From the NCBI GenBank assembly GCA_000438115.1, contig FR903626.1, forward strand, positions 47,486-104,904: 57,419 nt of DNA, written 5' to 3'. This DNA comes from Prevotella sp. CAG:617. GTDB lineage: Bacteria > Bacteroidota > Bacteroidia > Bacteroidales > Bacteroidaceae. This document shows positions 9,720 to 18,448 of this stretch, one piece after another (position 1 is the stretch's first letter; every line of letters begins with the position of its first letter). Under the pieces are notes generated by a model. It was given only the letters and a program-made list of their open reading frames with translations, searched no databases and was not told the origin of the DNA. The position numbers were made by a program, and so were the translations under genes.

Positions 9720-9727
9720 TAACTTTG
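9720..9727 (+). promoter_or_regulatory. -7 box for tRNA-Ser
   Basis: TAACTTTG ending 11 nt before the mature tRNA 5' end, the right distance for initiation a few bases upstream of the tRNA. Confidence 0.6.
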
Positions 9728-9738
9728 CACTATACAAA

Positions 9739-9826
9739 GGAAAGATGCCAGAGTGACCGAATGGGGCGGACTCGAAATCCGCTGTACGGTTTATCCGTAC
9801 CGGGGGTTTGAATCCCTCTCTTTCCG
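9739..9826 (+). tRNA. tRNA-Ser (CGA)
   Basis: The 88-nt cloverleaf has acceptor arms GGAAAGA and TCTTTCC with discriminator G, and anticodon stem GCGGA/TCCGC enclosing the loop CTCGAAA with anticodon CGA at 9773-9775. It has the long variable arm expected of serine tRNAs and the T-loop TTTGAAT. The 3' CCA is not encoded. A strong terminator follows. Confidence 0.95.
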
Positions 9827-9840
9827 CTTCTTGAATAAAG

Positions 9841-9868
9841 ATTGGTGTAATAATCACCAATCTTTTTT
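9841..9868 (+). terminator. Rho-independent terminator after tRNA-Ser
   Basis: A stem of ATTGGTG and CACCAAT with a 7-nt loop, followed by CTTTTTT. It separates the tRNA from the pseudouridine synthase gene. Confidence 0.85.
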
Positions 9869-9899
9869 AATTAGTATTTATACCACCATAATTATCCAC

Positions 9900-10805
9900 A
9901 TGAGCATAAAAAAAAATCACTATATTACTTTTACAGTAAAATCACCTACTTGTTTACTTGATTTCATTATGCAAAAATTAGATGGAATCAGCAAAAATCG
10001 AGCTAAAGCTATACTAAGTGGAAACGGAGTAAAAGTAAATAAAAGATGCATAACACAACACAATTTTCCACTTAAGGCAGGGCAAATCGTCGAAATTAGT
10101 CGCGGCAAGCGTAAAGAGGAATTAAAAAGCCAGTTTGTCAAGATCATATATGAAGACCAAGATATAATTGTTATCGAAAAATCACCAGGAATCCTTTCCA
10201 TGGGAACATCCCAACATGTCTTTTGTGTAAAAACGATATTAGACGATTATTTTCATAAATGCCATTCAAAAAGCCGGGCACACGTTGTTCATAGATTAGA
10301 CCGCGAAACATCTGGAGTCATGGTATATGCCAAAAATATTGAAGCTGAACAAATTCTTGAACGCAATTGGCATGATATCGTAACAGACCGTCGTTATATT
10401 GCTGTTTTATCCGGAAAAATGGAAGAAGAACATGGAACAATAGCCAATTGGCTTAAAGACAACAAAGCCTATATCACCTATTCATCCCCCATAGACAATG
10501 GAGGGAAATATGCCATAACCCATTTTCATACCATACAAACCAATGAACACTTTTCATTAGTTGAATTTAAACTAGAAACAGGACGTAAGAACCAAATACG
10601 TGTACATTGTCTTGATATGGGGCATCCAGTTTGTGGTGACATTAAATATGGAGATGGAAATGACCCCATAAAACGGTTATGTTTACATGCTTTTAGATTA
10701 AATTTTTATCACCCTATTACAGGTGAGCCACTAAGTTTTGAGACCCCTATCCCAAAATCCTTTGTTAAAATTTTCGAACCAAATTTCAAAAAGAAAAAAC
10801 TTTAA
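9900..10805 (+). CDS. RluA-family 23S rRNA/tRNA pseudouridine synthase
   Basis: The protein isomerises uridine to pseudouridine in structured RNA. It has an N-terminal S4-like RNA-binding part (about 15-75) and an RluA catalytic domain with HRLDRETSG (131-139), whose Asp134 is the catalytic aspartate. Further family blocks are ETGRKNQIRVH and CLHAF. I place the start at the ATG at 9900 (301 residues); a longer in-frame version would run back through tRNA-Ser. Specificity among RluA, RluC and RluD cannot be assigned. No separate promoter is obvious between the tRNA terminator and this start. Confidence 0.92.
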   Translation: MSIKKNHYITFTVKSPTCLLDFIMQKLDGISKNRAKAILSGNGVKVNKRCITQHNFPLKAGQIVEISRGKRKEELKSQFVKIIYEDQDIIVIEKSPGILSMGTSQHVFCVKTILDDYFHKCHSKSRAHVVHRLDRETSGVMVYAKNIEAEQILERNWHDIVTDRRYIAVLSGKMEEEHGTIANWLKDNKAYITYSSPIDNGGKYAITHFHTIQTNEHFSLVEFKLETGRKNQIRVHCLDMGHPVCGDIKYGDGNDPIKRLCLHAFRLNFYHPITGEPLSFETPIPKSFVKIFEPNFKKKKL

Positions 10806-10809
10806 ATAG

Positions 10810-10855
10810 AAAAAGCCACCCAAACGATATAAAATCCTTACTGGGGTGGCTTTTT
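10810..10855 (+). terminator. Rho-independent terminator after the pseudouridine synthase
   Basis: Stem AAAAAGCCACCC pairing with GGGTGGCTTTTT around a 22-nt loop, 4 nt after the stop codon. Confidence 0.9.
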
Positions 10856-11000
10856 CAATACATGTATCCTCAAAGCCCCTAATAATGATTCTGATCATAT
10901 AGAGCTATTTAAAGTCGTAACAAACATAATAATTTAGTTCTTATTTCAAATATCAGCACTTAATTTTTTCAGATTATGCTGAAATCTCATGAGTTCTGGT

Positions 11001-11008
11001 TATATTTG
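11001..11008 (+). promoter_or_regulatory. -7 box for the nqr operon
   Basis: TATATTTG followed by CAAT, 37 nt before the nqrA ATG. It lies in a 190-nt leader region downstream of the preceding terminator, where nothing else is recognisable. Confidence 0.55.
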
Positions 11009-11045
11009 CAATATATTTTTATATTAATTCATCTTATATATTTTT

Positions 11046-12398
11046 ATGATAAAAGAGATCAGATTACGTAAAGGTCTGGACCTTAAGCTCGCTGGTGAGG
11101 CTATACCACAAACAGAAAATCTGAAAAGATCCTCAATTTATGGTATTCGGCCAACGGATTTCATCGGGCTCAAGCCAAAACTTACAGTAAAAGATGGAGA
11201 CAAGGTTAAAGCCGGTGATTCCTTGTTCATAAACAAGCTAAGTCCTTCTGTAAAATATGTTTCACCGGTAAGCGGGACAATTGTTAAAATAGAACGAGGA
11301 GAACGTCGAAAACTCATGTCTGTACAAATTGCATCAGACGAGAAAGACGATTATCGACAATTTAAAACTTTTGATCTTGCTGCAGCGACCAAAGATTCAA
11401 TTTTAGATTTACTCTGTGAAAGCGGAATCTTTGGTTTCATTAGACAACGTCCGTATGACATTGTAGCAGATCCACAAACAACCCCCAAGGCTATCTTTGT
11501 TTCAGCATTTAACAAAATGCCTTTGGCTGCAGATTTTACTTATGTTGTTCAAGGACAAGAGGAAGACTTCCAAACTGGTCTGACAGTATTATCTAAGTTG
11601 AGTAAAGTCTATTTAGGAATCTCAAAAGAACAAAGTAGCTCGTCTTTGAGCCAACTAAAAAATGTTGAAACGACAATTTTCAACGGACCTAATCCTGCAG
11701 GAAACGTAAGCGTACATATCAACCATATCTCCCCAATAAATAAAGGCGAAATTGTATGGACAGTAACTCCTGACGTCGTTATCTTTATCGGACGACTGAT
11801 TCGTAAAGGTACTATTGATTTCAATCGAACCATAGCGGTTGCTGGAAGCATAATCAAGAATCCGCACTACGTATCAATGATAGTTGGGGCCCCAATATCG
11901 GACATCGTAAACTCACAATTAAAACAAACGGAGCATATCCGAATAATAAACGGCAATCCATTAGTTGGACAACAGTGTAACCTAAACGATTTTGTCGGAG
12001 CCTATTCTACAGAAATAACAGTGATTCCCGAAGGGGACAACATTAATGAAACTTTAGGATGGATCATGCCAAGATTCAACCAATTTTCAAGCAGCAGAAG
12101 TTATTTCAGCTGGCTCTTTCCGAAATCCAAAACATACGATTTAGATGCCCGCATAAAAGGTGGCAAACGACATATGATAATGAGCGGTGAATACGACCGT
12201 GTATTTCCTATGGACATATATGCCGGCTACCTTATTAAAGCTATTATTACTAGAGACATAGATAAAATGGAAGCGTTAGGCATCTACGAAATTTCTCCAG
12301 AAGATTTTGCGGTTGCTGAATTCATTGACTCATCTAAGCTTGAACTGCAAAGAATAGTGCGTGAAGGTTTAGATATTTTACGCAAAGAGATGGCATAA
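11046..12398 (+). CDS. nqrA: Na+-translocating NADH:quinone reductase subunit A
   Basis: NqrA is the peripheral cytoplasmic subunit of the Na+-pumping NADH dehydrogenase and contributes to quinone interaction. The 450-residue protein begins IRLRKGLDLKLAGEA and has a lipoyl/barrel-like segment ending KYVSPVSGTIVKIERG. It also contains FGFIRQRPYD and FVGAYSTEITVIPEGD, all characteristic of NqrA rather than RnfC (no CxxCxxC clusters). It is the first of six genes in the canonical order A-F, with a promoter 37 nt upstream. Confidence 0.97.
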   Translation: MIKEIRLRKGLDLKLAGEAIPQTENLKRSSIYGIRPTDFIGLKPKLTVKDGDKVKAGDSLFINKLSPSVKYVSPVSGTIVKIERGERRKLMSVQIASDEKDDYRQFKTFDLAAATKDSILDLLCESGIFGFIRQRPYDIVADPQTTPKAIFVSAFNKMPLAADFTYVVQGQEEDFQTGLTVLSKLSKVYLGISKEQSSSSLSQLKNVETTIFNGPNPAGNVSVHINHISPINKGEIVWTVTPDVVIFIGRLIRKGTIDFNRTIAVAGSIIKNPHYVSMIVGAPISDIVNSQLKQTEHIRIINGNPLVGQQCNLNDFVGAYSTEITVIPEGDNINETLGWIMPRFNQFSSSRSYFSWLFPKSKTYDLDARIKGGKRHMIMSGEYDRVFPMDIYAGYLIKAIITRDIDKMEALGIYEISPEDFAVAEFIDSSKLELQRIVREGLDILRKEMA

Positions 12399-12427
12399 TA
12401 TATTTCGCAATTTATAAAATCTTAAAT

Positions 12428-13603
12428 ATGAACTCACTGAGAAATTATCTAAATAAGATAAAGCCCAAATTCGAAAAAGGAGGAAAATTTCAAGCCTTTC
12501 ATTCCTTCTACGAAGGCATGGAAACCTTTTTATTTGTACCGAATAGCACGTCAAAAACAGGAGTAAACATACATGATTCCATTGATTCCAAACGAATCAT
12601 GTCTTTTGTCGTAATAGCTTTAATTCCTGCTTTATTATTCGGAATGTATAATGTTGGATACCAACATTTTAAATTAAATGGAATCCTTGAAGAGGCAAAT
12701 TTTGCAGAGTTGTTTGGTTATGGTTTTTTAGCCGTTCTTCCGAAAATTATAGTATCCTATGTGGTTGGACTCGGCATAGAATTTATTGTAGCCCAATGGA
12801 AAGGAGAAGAGATTCAGGAAGGATTCCTAGTTACCGGTCTAATTATCCCTCTGATTATTCCGATTGGATGCCCATTATGGATGCTGGCCATTGCTACCGC
12901 GTTTGCCGTAATCTTTGCAAAAGAAATTTTCGGCGGAACAGGTATGAACTTCCTAAACGTGGCGATTGTAGCGCGTGCCTTCTTGTTTTTTTCATATCCG
13001 ACAAAAATGAGCGGCGACGCCGTCTGGGTTTCATCAAACAGCATATTAGGCTTAGGTAAAGACATGGCAGACGGCATAACGTGTGCAACCCCCTTAGGAC
13101 AAGCTGCCACCAACGTAAACATAAACACTAGCTTATGGGATCAATTCATAGGTCTAATTCCTGGAAGTATTGGCGAAACCAGCGTTATTGCCATAGCAAT
13201 CGGAGCTGTTATCTTATTATGGACAGGAATTGCCAGCTGGAAAACCATGATAAGTGTTTTTGTTGGAGGTGCACTAACCGCATTTTTATTCAATAAAATA
13301 GGTGATCCACAAAATGCAGTGGCTATGATGCCATGGTATCAGCATTTGATATTAGGAGGCTTCTGTTTCGGTGCTGTATTTATGGCGACCGACCCTGTTA
13401 CCAGCGCACGTACTGAAACCGGAAAATATATCTACGGATTCCTAATTGGAGTTGTTGCCATTATGGTTCGAGTAATGAATCCCGGCTACCCAGAAGGAAT
13501 GATGCTTGCTATTTTGTTAATGAATGCATTTGCTCCACTCATTGATTATTGTGTGGTTCAAAACAATATTTCCAAACGTTTAAAACGCATTAAAAGCAAA
13601 TAA
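12428..13603 (+). CDS. nqrB: Na+-NQR subunit B, covalent FMN membrane subunit
   Basis: NqrB is the main multi-spanning subunit and carries covalent FMN, riboflavin and the Na+ path. The 391-residue protein has about ten hydrophobic segments. The segment DGITCATPLGQA, with Thr221, corresponds to the flavin-attachment threonine of the family. The family block FMATDPVTSARTETGKYIYG is present near residue 320. It sits 29 nt after nqrA and 4 nt before nqrC. Confidence 0.97.
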   Translation: MNSLRNYLNKIKPKFEKGGKFQAFHSFYEGMETFLFVPNSTSKTGVNIHDSIDSKRIMSFVVIALIPALLFGMYNVGYQHFKLNGILEEANFAELFGYGFLAVLPKIIVSYVVGLGIEFIVAQWKGEEIQEGFLVTGLIIPLIIPIGCPLWMLAIATAFAVIFAKEIFGGTGMNFLNVAIVARAFLFFSYPTKMSGDAVWVSSNSILGLGKDMADGITCATPLGQAATNVNINTSLWDQFIGLIPGSIGETSVIAIAIGAVILLWTGIASWKTMISVFVGGALTAFLFNKIGDPQNAVAMMPWYQHLILGGFCFGAVFMATDPVTSARTETGKYIYGFLIGVVAIMVRVMNPGYPEGMMLAILLMNAFAPLIDYCVVQNNISKRLKRIKSK

Positions 13604-13607
13604 ATAT

Positions 13608-14435
13608 ATGGCTACAAAAGAGTATAAATGTAAAGTTTGTGGCTATGTCCACAAAGGCACAAATGCACCAGAAAAATGTCCATTGTGTGGAGCTCCATCA
13701 TCAGAATTTGAAGAAATCAAAAAGGGATTAAACACGAGTAGTAACACCTACACGATATTCTATTCTGTTATTCTAGTCATTGTTGTTGCGTTCTTACTAG
13801 CTTTTGTAAGCAAGACGTTACAACCTCAAAGTGACAAGAATGTGATGATTGACAAGAAATCTCAAATCTTATCATCACTAAATATACGCAATGTCGACAA
13901 AAACAAAATTGAAGCCATATATGAAAAAGTCATTGTGGCAGACAAAATTGTGAATGCACAAGGTCTCGTGATTAAAGATGGAGAAAATAAAGATCAGGAC
14001 GGTTTCAAAGTTAACACGAAAGAAATTACAGATCAAAATCTCCCCCTGTATGTGTGCAATCTGGATGGTCAGACAAAATATGTCATACCTGTTACAGGAC
14101 GTGGTCTCTGGGGTGGTCTTTGGGGATATATTGCATTGAATGCAGACAAAAAAACCATATATGGTGCCTATTTCTCCCATGAAAGCGAAACTGCTGGTTT
14201 AGGAGCGCGAATTACAGAATATGAGGGTTTTCAAAAGCAATTTGAGAAAAAACAAATCTTTGATGAGACGGGTAAAATAGGAATCCGAGTCCTAAAAGAC
14301 GGTAAATCCCCTGAAGTAAAGGAAGAAAATCGTTGTGACGCAATCACTGGTGCCACATTAACAAGTGATGGTGTCAATAATATGTTACACGATTGCTTAA
14401 CTCAATATATACAATTTTTCAAGCAAAATAATTAA
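13608..14435 (+). CDS. nqrC: Na+-NQR subunit C with an N-terminal rubredoxin-like domain
   Basis: NqrC is the single-span subunit holding a covalent FMN outside the cytoplasm. Here residues 1-37 form an extra domain: C8-x2-C11 followed by GYVHKG, then C24-x2-C27 and a downstream EFEE. This is the four-cysteine iron site of the rubredoxin-like tail of rubrerythrin. A transmembrane helix follows (about 48-68), then the usual NqrC domain with flavinylation motif DAITGAT (244-250; Thr250). The next Met is residue 80, after the helix, so the rubredoxin part cannot be dropped by choosing a later ATG without losing the membrane anchor. By known NqrC topology the extra domain should be cytoplasmic. 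Its electron-transfer role is inference. Confidence 0.95.
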   Translation: MATKEYKCKVCGYVHKGTNAPEKCPLCGAPSSEFEEIKKGLNTSSNTYTIFYSVILVIVVAFLLAFVSKTLQPQSDKNVMIDKKSQILSSLNIRNVDKNKIEAIYEKVIVADKIVNAQGLVIKDGENKDQDGFKVNTKEITDQNLPLYVCNLDGQTKYVIPVTGRGLWGGLWGYIALNADKKTIYGAYFSHESETAGLGARITEYEGFQKQFEKKQIFDETGKIGIRVLKDGKSPEVKEENRCDAITGATLTSDGVNNMLHDCLTQYIQFFKQNN

Positions 14436-14446
14436 GAGGTAATAGT

Positions 14447-15079
14447 ATGAGCAAATTATTTTCAAAAGAGAATAAAGCCGTTTTTGCAGAACCTTTGAAT
14501 CTAAACAATCCAATCATATCTCAAGTCTTAGGTATTTGTTCTGCATTAGCCGTCACATCCCAACTTGAGCCTGCAATTGTCATGGGACTTTCTGTAACAG
14601 TTATTACAGCATTCTCCAACGTAATCATTTCTCTAATTCGCAAAACAATCCCCAATCGCATCCGAATCATTGTACAATTAGTAGTTGTTGCTGCTTTGGT
14701 TACAATTGTAAGCATGATACTAAAAGCTTTTGCATATGATGTAAGCGTACAACTGTCAGTATATGTAGGTCTTATTATCACCAACTGTATTCTTATGGGT
14801 CGTCTTGAAGCCTTTGCCATGCAAAATGGCCCTTGGGAGTCTTTTTTGGACGGAATTGGAAATGGTTTGGGATACGCATGGATTTTGGTTGTTGTAGGTT
14901 TTATCAGAGAATTACTAGGAGCCGGAACAATTTTAGGAATTCAAATTGTTCCTCAATCATTCTATGATTTAGGCTATATGAACAATGGTATGATGACCAT
15001 GCCTGCCATGGCCCTTATTATGCTGGGCTGTGTTATTTGGGTTCATCGAGTTATAAACAAAGAGGAAAATAACAAATAA
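14447..15079 (+). CDS. nqrD: Na+-NQR subunit D
   Basis: NqrD is a six-span membrane subunit that, with NqrE, binds an intramembrane 2Fe-2S cluster. The 210-residue protein has hydrophobic helices throughout and both conserved cysteines in context: GICSALA (Cys31) and NCILMGRLEAFA (Cys114). It starts 11 nt after nqrC and is followed by nqrE. Confidence 0.97.
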   Translation: MSKLFSKENKAVFAEPLNLNNPIISQVLGICSALAVTSQLEPAIVMGLSVTVITAFSNVIISLIRKTIPNRIRIIVQLVVVAALVTIVSMILKAFAYDVSVQLSVYVGLIITNCILMGRLEAFAMQNGPWESFLDGIGNGLGYAWILVVVGFIRELLGAGTILGIQIVPQSFYDLGYMNNGMMTMPAMALIMLGCVIWVHRVINKEENNK

Positions 15080-15107
15080 TAAACCTCAGCCTTAGATATT
15101 AAGTAAT

Positions 15108-15731
15108 ATGGAACATTATATAAACTTGTTCGTCCGCTCTATTTTCGTGGACAATATGATATTTGCCTTCTTTTTAGGCATGTGCTCCTATCTGGCAGTT
15201 TCCAAAAACGTGAAAACTGCATTTGGTTTAGGTATTGCAGTAACATTTGTATTGGTTGTAACTGTACCTGTAGATTATCTGCTGCAAACGAAAGTTCTTT
15301 CTGCAGATGGAATTTTAGGACAAGACCTGACATATTTGTCGTTCATACTATTTATTGCCGTCATTGCCGGTATCGTTCAATTAGTCGAAATGGTTGTAGA
15401 AAGATTTTCACCATCCCTATACTCTGCACTGGGAATATTCCTCCCCCTTATAGCAGTAAATTGCGCAATTATGGGTGCCTCACTTTTTATGCAACAACGC
15501 ATTGGTATGGATCCTAATAGCTCACAATATATCGGAGGCATCGGTGATTGTATCGTTTACGCATTAGGTTCCGGCATTGGATGGTTGCTGGCAATTGTTT
15601 GTTTAGCGGCAATTCGCGAAAAAATGGCCTATACCAATGTCCCCAAGCCCCTACAGGGATTAGGTATTACATTTATCACTGTCGGATTGATGGCAATGGC
15701 TTTCATGTGTTTTTCCGGATTAAATATATAA
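15108..15731 (+). CDS. nqrE: Na+-NQR subunit E
   Basis: NqrE is the inverted-topology homologue of NqrD. The 207-residue protein has six predicted helices and the partner cysteines GMCSYLAVS (Cys26) and VNCAIMGASLFM (Cys119), which complete the intramembrane iron-sulfur site. ENMIFAFFLG-type start residues (DNMIFAFFLG) are typical. It lies 28 nt after nqrD. Confidence 0.97.
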   Translation: MEHYINLFVRSIFVDNMIFAFFLGMCSYLAVSKNVKTAFGLGIAVTFVLVVTVPVDYLLQTKVLSADGILGQDLTYLSFILFIAVIAGIVQLVEMVVERFSPSLYSALGIFLPLIAVNCAIMGASLFMQQRIGMDPNSSQYIGGIGDCIVYALGSGIGWLLAIVCLAAIREKMAYTNVPKPLQGLGITFITVGLMAMAFMCFSGLNI

Positions 15732-15744
15732 TTGATAGATCACA

Positions 15745-17016
15745 ATGGATATAAATTTTATAATCTCAAGTATTGGCGTATTTTTGGTTACTATCCTTCT
15801 ATTAGTAATCATCCTGCTCATAGCAAAAAAATATCTTTCGCCAAGTGGAAAAGTAAACATTACCATAAATGGTAAAAACACAGTTTCTGTAGAGCAAGGA
15901 AACAGTCTGTTATCCACATTGTCAGAAAACAATATATTCCTGCCTTCTGCCTGTGGTGGAAAAGGAAGTTGCGGACAATGCAAATGTCAGGTTGTTGCTG
16001 GTGGCGGAGAAATTCTCGATTCCGAAAAAGGTCACTTTACACGTAAACAAATAAAGGATCACTGGCGATTAGGATGCCAATGCAAAGTTAAAAGTGACTT
16101 ATCCATCAATGTTCCAGATAGCGTAATGGGCGTCAAAGAATGGGAATGTGAAGTAATTAGCAACAGAAATGTAGCAACCTTTATAAAAGAATTTATCGTC
16201 AAATTACCAGAAGGAGAACATATGGACTTTATTCCAGGATCATATGCTCAAATTAAGATTCCAACCTATACGATGGATTATAACAAAGATATTGACAAAT
16301 CTTTGATTGGCGATGAATATTTACCCGCATGGGAAAAGTTCGGTTTATTCAATTTAAAATGTGAAAATCATGAACCGACTATCCGTGCTTACTCCATGGC
16401 GAATTATCCAGCTGAAGGTGACCGTATCATGTTAACAGTGCGTATAGCTACTCCACCCTTCAAGCCCAAACCTCAAACAGGATTCCAAGATGTAATGCCG
16501 GGTATTGCATCATCATATATATTTACCTTAAAGCCTGGTGATAAAGTAATCATGAGTGGTCCTTATGGCGATTTCCATCCCCATTTTAACAGTGAAAAAG
16601 AAATGATATGGGTTGGTGGCGGTGCCGGCATGGCACCTTTGCGCGCTCAAATCATGCATATGACAAAAACGCTTAAAGAGACCAAACGAAAGATGTCATA
16701 TTTCTATGGTGCCCGAGCATTAAATGAAGTCTTTTATCTAAAAGATTTCTTAGAATTGGAGAAAGAATTTCCGAATTTTACATTTCACTTGGCTTTAGAC
16801 CGCCCAGATCCTGCAGCTGATGCCGCTGGCGTAAAATATACACCAGGATTTGTTCATCAGGTAATGTATAATACCTATTTAAAAGATCATGATGCTCCTG
16901 AAGACATTGAATACTATATGTGTGGCCCAGGCCCCATGTCCAATGCCGTCGTCAATATGCTTACCGATTTAGGAGTCGAAAGTGAAAGTATATTATACGA
17001 CAATTTTGGTGGATAA
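15745..17016 (+). CDS. nqrF: Na+-NQR subunit F, NADH dehydrogenase flavoprotein
   Basis: NqrF oxidises NADH and passes electrons through FAD and a 2Fe-2S centre. The 423-residue protein has an N-terminal membrane anchor (about 7-27), a plant-type ferredoxin domain with Cys70, Cys76, Cys79 and Cys111, an FAD domain with RAYSMANYP, and an NAD-binding domain with GGGAGMAPLRAQIMHM and YMCGPGPM. The C-terminus YDNFGG is the family's conserved ending. It is the last nqr gene and a terminator follows within 25 nt. Confidence 0.98.
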   Translation: MDINFIISSIGVFLVTILLLVIILLIAKKYLSPSGKVNITINGKNTVSVEQGNSLLSTLSENNIFLPSACGGKGSCGQCKCQVVAGGGEILDSEKGHFTRKQIKDHWRLGCQCKVKSDLSINVPDSVMGVKEWECEVISNRNVATFIKEFIVKLPEGEHMDFIPGSYAQIKIPTYTMDYNKDIDKSLIGDEYLPAWEKFGLFNLKCENHEPTIRAYSMANYPAEGDRIMLTVRIATPPFKPKPQTGFQDVMPGIASSYIFTLKPGDKVIMSGPYGDFHPHFNSEKEMIWVGGGAGMAPLRAQIMHMTKTLKETKRKMSYFYGARALNEVFYLKDFLELEKEFPNFTFHLALDRPDPAADAAGVKYTPGFVHQVMYNTYLKDHDAPEDIEYYMCGPGPMSNAVVNMLTDLGVESESILYDNFGG

Positions 17017-17036
17017 TATATTCATACTTAAATATA

Positions 17037-17071
17037 AAAGGAAGACATTTTCTATATGTCTTCCTTTTTTT
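17037..17071 (+). terminator. Rho-independent terminator of the nqr operon
   Basis: Stem AAAGGAAGACAT with ATGTCTTCCTTT around a 7-nt loop, followed by a T-rich tail. Confidence 0.9.
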
Positions 17072-17072
17072 G

Positions 17073-17080
17073 TAATTTTG
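17073..17080 (+). promoter_or_regulatory. -7 box for the zinc-ribbon membrane protein
   Basis: TAATTTTG directly after the nqr terminator and 35 nt before the ATG at 17116, so this gene is probably transcribed independently of nqr. Confidence 0.5.
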
Positions 17081-17115
17081 CGTTCATAAATCAACCATCA
17101 AACTATAATATAAAT

Positions 17116-18246
17116 ATGGCAATAATAAAATGTCCTGAATGTGGACGTGAAATATCAGAAAATGCACCATTTTGTCCGAGTTGTGGAATTAAAATTGCAC
17201 AGAATATAAAAAGATGTCCTGAATGTGGAACAATTTCTCTATTAAACAGCGATTTATGTCCTCATTGCGGCTATCCTTTTAAACAAGCATCAGACACGCC
17301 CAACGAAAAAGAGCATACTGCAATCCATGACAATAGTGCATATAATCCTAATTCGGAAGAACCCAAACAAGATATAAAGTCTAAGAAGAAATGGATTATC
17401 GGCATAGTAGCTGCAGTAATAATCATAATCATAGGGGGAACCATAATTTATATGCAGTCATCATGGCAGGCACAAGATGAAGAAGAAATGGCCTACCAAA
17501 ATCTTACAAACGACACCAACATCAGCGATTATGAGGATTTCCTAACAAATTATCCAGATAGTAAATACAAGACAGATGTACAAAACCGAATGAATACTCT
17601 AAAAGCTCAAAATGACAAGTGGTTGAGTATATGTCTTTCTGGATCTAAGAATGATTTTATTCAATTTATGAATGAATTCCCGTCCAGTCCTTATGAGCTG
17701 CAATGTAAAACAAAAATTGATTCTTTAGATTGGATGGATGCCAAACGACTTAATACTCCAGACGCTATCCAACGCTATTTGGAAGAACATCCAGATGGCA
17801 AATACATTGTAGAAGCACAAAAAATGCAAACCACTATTAACGACAAGAAAGTTGAACCACAAGAGGAAGACTTTATTCACTCAACCATGGTTCAATTTTT
17901 CACGGCACTAGGAACAAATGATAAAACTGCTGCTTGTGCTAATATCAGCCCCATAATGACAAACTTTTTACAGAAAAAAGATGCTAAAAAAGCGGATGTT
18001 ATTGCAGCAATGGATCAAATGCATCCAGAAAGCATAACCTCCATGCAATTTATAGTTAATAGTGACTTCGTAATCAACAAAACAAAAGTTACAAACGGTT
18101 ACAACTATTCTGTAAAATTCTCTGTTGATCAAAACATTGTACGTACAGATGAAGGAAAAACATTCGCTTCATATACAGTGTCTGCAGAGTTAACGCCACA
18201 ATTCAAAATTAGTGCCTTAAAAATGACAGAGATTTCAAATAGATAA
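17116..18246 (+). CDS. Zinc-ribbon, single-pass membrane protein with repeat and NTF2-like regions
   Basis: The function is unknown. The 376-residue protein starts with two double-Cys zinc ribbons: CPECGRE with CPSCGI, then CPECGT with CPHCGYPF (residues 5-55). A charged linker and a transmembrane helix (about 97-117) follow. Then comes a segment with YEDFLTNYPDSKY-type TPR-like repeats (about 135-250), and a C-terminal DUF4878/NTF2-like part beginning FIHSTMVQFFTAL. By this layout the zinc ribbons are cytoplasmic and the repeats periplasmic. I chose the ATG at 17116 because the promoter lies inside the longer in-frame version. The architecture suggests sensing or scaffolding across the inner membrane (inference). 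Confidence 0.85.
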   Translation: MAIIKCPECGREISENAPFCPSCGIKIAQNIKRCPECGTISLLNSDLCPHCGYPFKQASDTPNEKEHTAIHDNSAYNPNSEEPKQDIKSKKKWIIGIVAAVIIIIIGGTIIYMQSSWQAQDEEEMAYQNLTNDTNISDYEDFLTNYPDSKYKTDVQNRMNTLKAQNDKWLSICLSGSKNDFIQFMNEFPSSPYELQCKTKIDSLDWMDAKRLNTPDAIQRYLEEHPDGKYIVEAQKMQTTINDKKVEPQEEDFIHSTMVQFFTALGTNDKTAACANISPIMTNFLQKKDAKKADVIAAMDQMHPESITSMQFIVNSDFVINKTKVTNGYNYSVKFSVDQNIVRTDEGKTFASYTVSAELTPQFKISALKMTEISNR

Positions 18247-18260
18247 AAAAGCTTCTAAAA

Positions 18261-18292
18261 TTTGGCTGTAAAGAAAATATTTCATATCTTTG
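18261..18292 (+). promoter_or_regulatory. Promoter of tRNA-Thr
   Basis: TTTG at 18261-18264 and TATCTTTG at 18285-18292 with a 20-nt spacer, a textbook Bacteroidota -33/-7 pair ending 21 nt before the tRNA. Confidence 0.7.
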
Positions 18293-18313
18293 CACCGAAT
18301 TAAGAAAAAGGTT

Positions 18314-18386
18314 GCCGAAATGGCTCAGTTGGTAGAGCAATTCATTCGTAATGAATAGGTCCCCGGTTCGAGTCCGGGTTTCGGCT
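18314..18386 (+). tRNA. tRNA-Thr (CGT)
   Basis: The 73-nt cloverleaf has acceptor arms GCCGAAA and TTTCGGC, D-arm GCTCAGTTGGTAGAGC, anticodon stem ATTCA/TGAAT with loop TTCGTAA (anticodon CGT at 18347-18349), and T-arm CCCGG/CCGGG with TTCGAGT. The CCA end is not encoded. Confidence 0.96.
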
Positions 18387-18390
18387 CTTC

Positions 18391-18423
18391 AAAAAAGAGA
18401 AGCTTCATCAGCTTCTCTTTTTT
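18391..18423 (+). terminator. Rho-independent terminator after tRNA-Thr
   Basis: AAAAAAGAGAAGC pairs with GCTTCTCTTTTTT around a 7-nt loop, leaving a U-rich 3' end. Confidence 0.9.
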
Positions 18424-18448
18424 ATTTTCATCAAGAACGGACAAAAAC

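Noticed and set aside
9753..9899. N-terminal extension of the pseudouridine synthase
   Set aside because: The extension would translate through tRNA-Ser and its terminator; the family sequence begins after the ATG at 9900.
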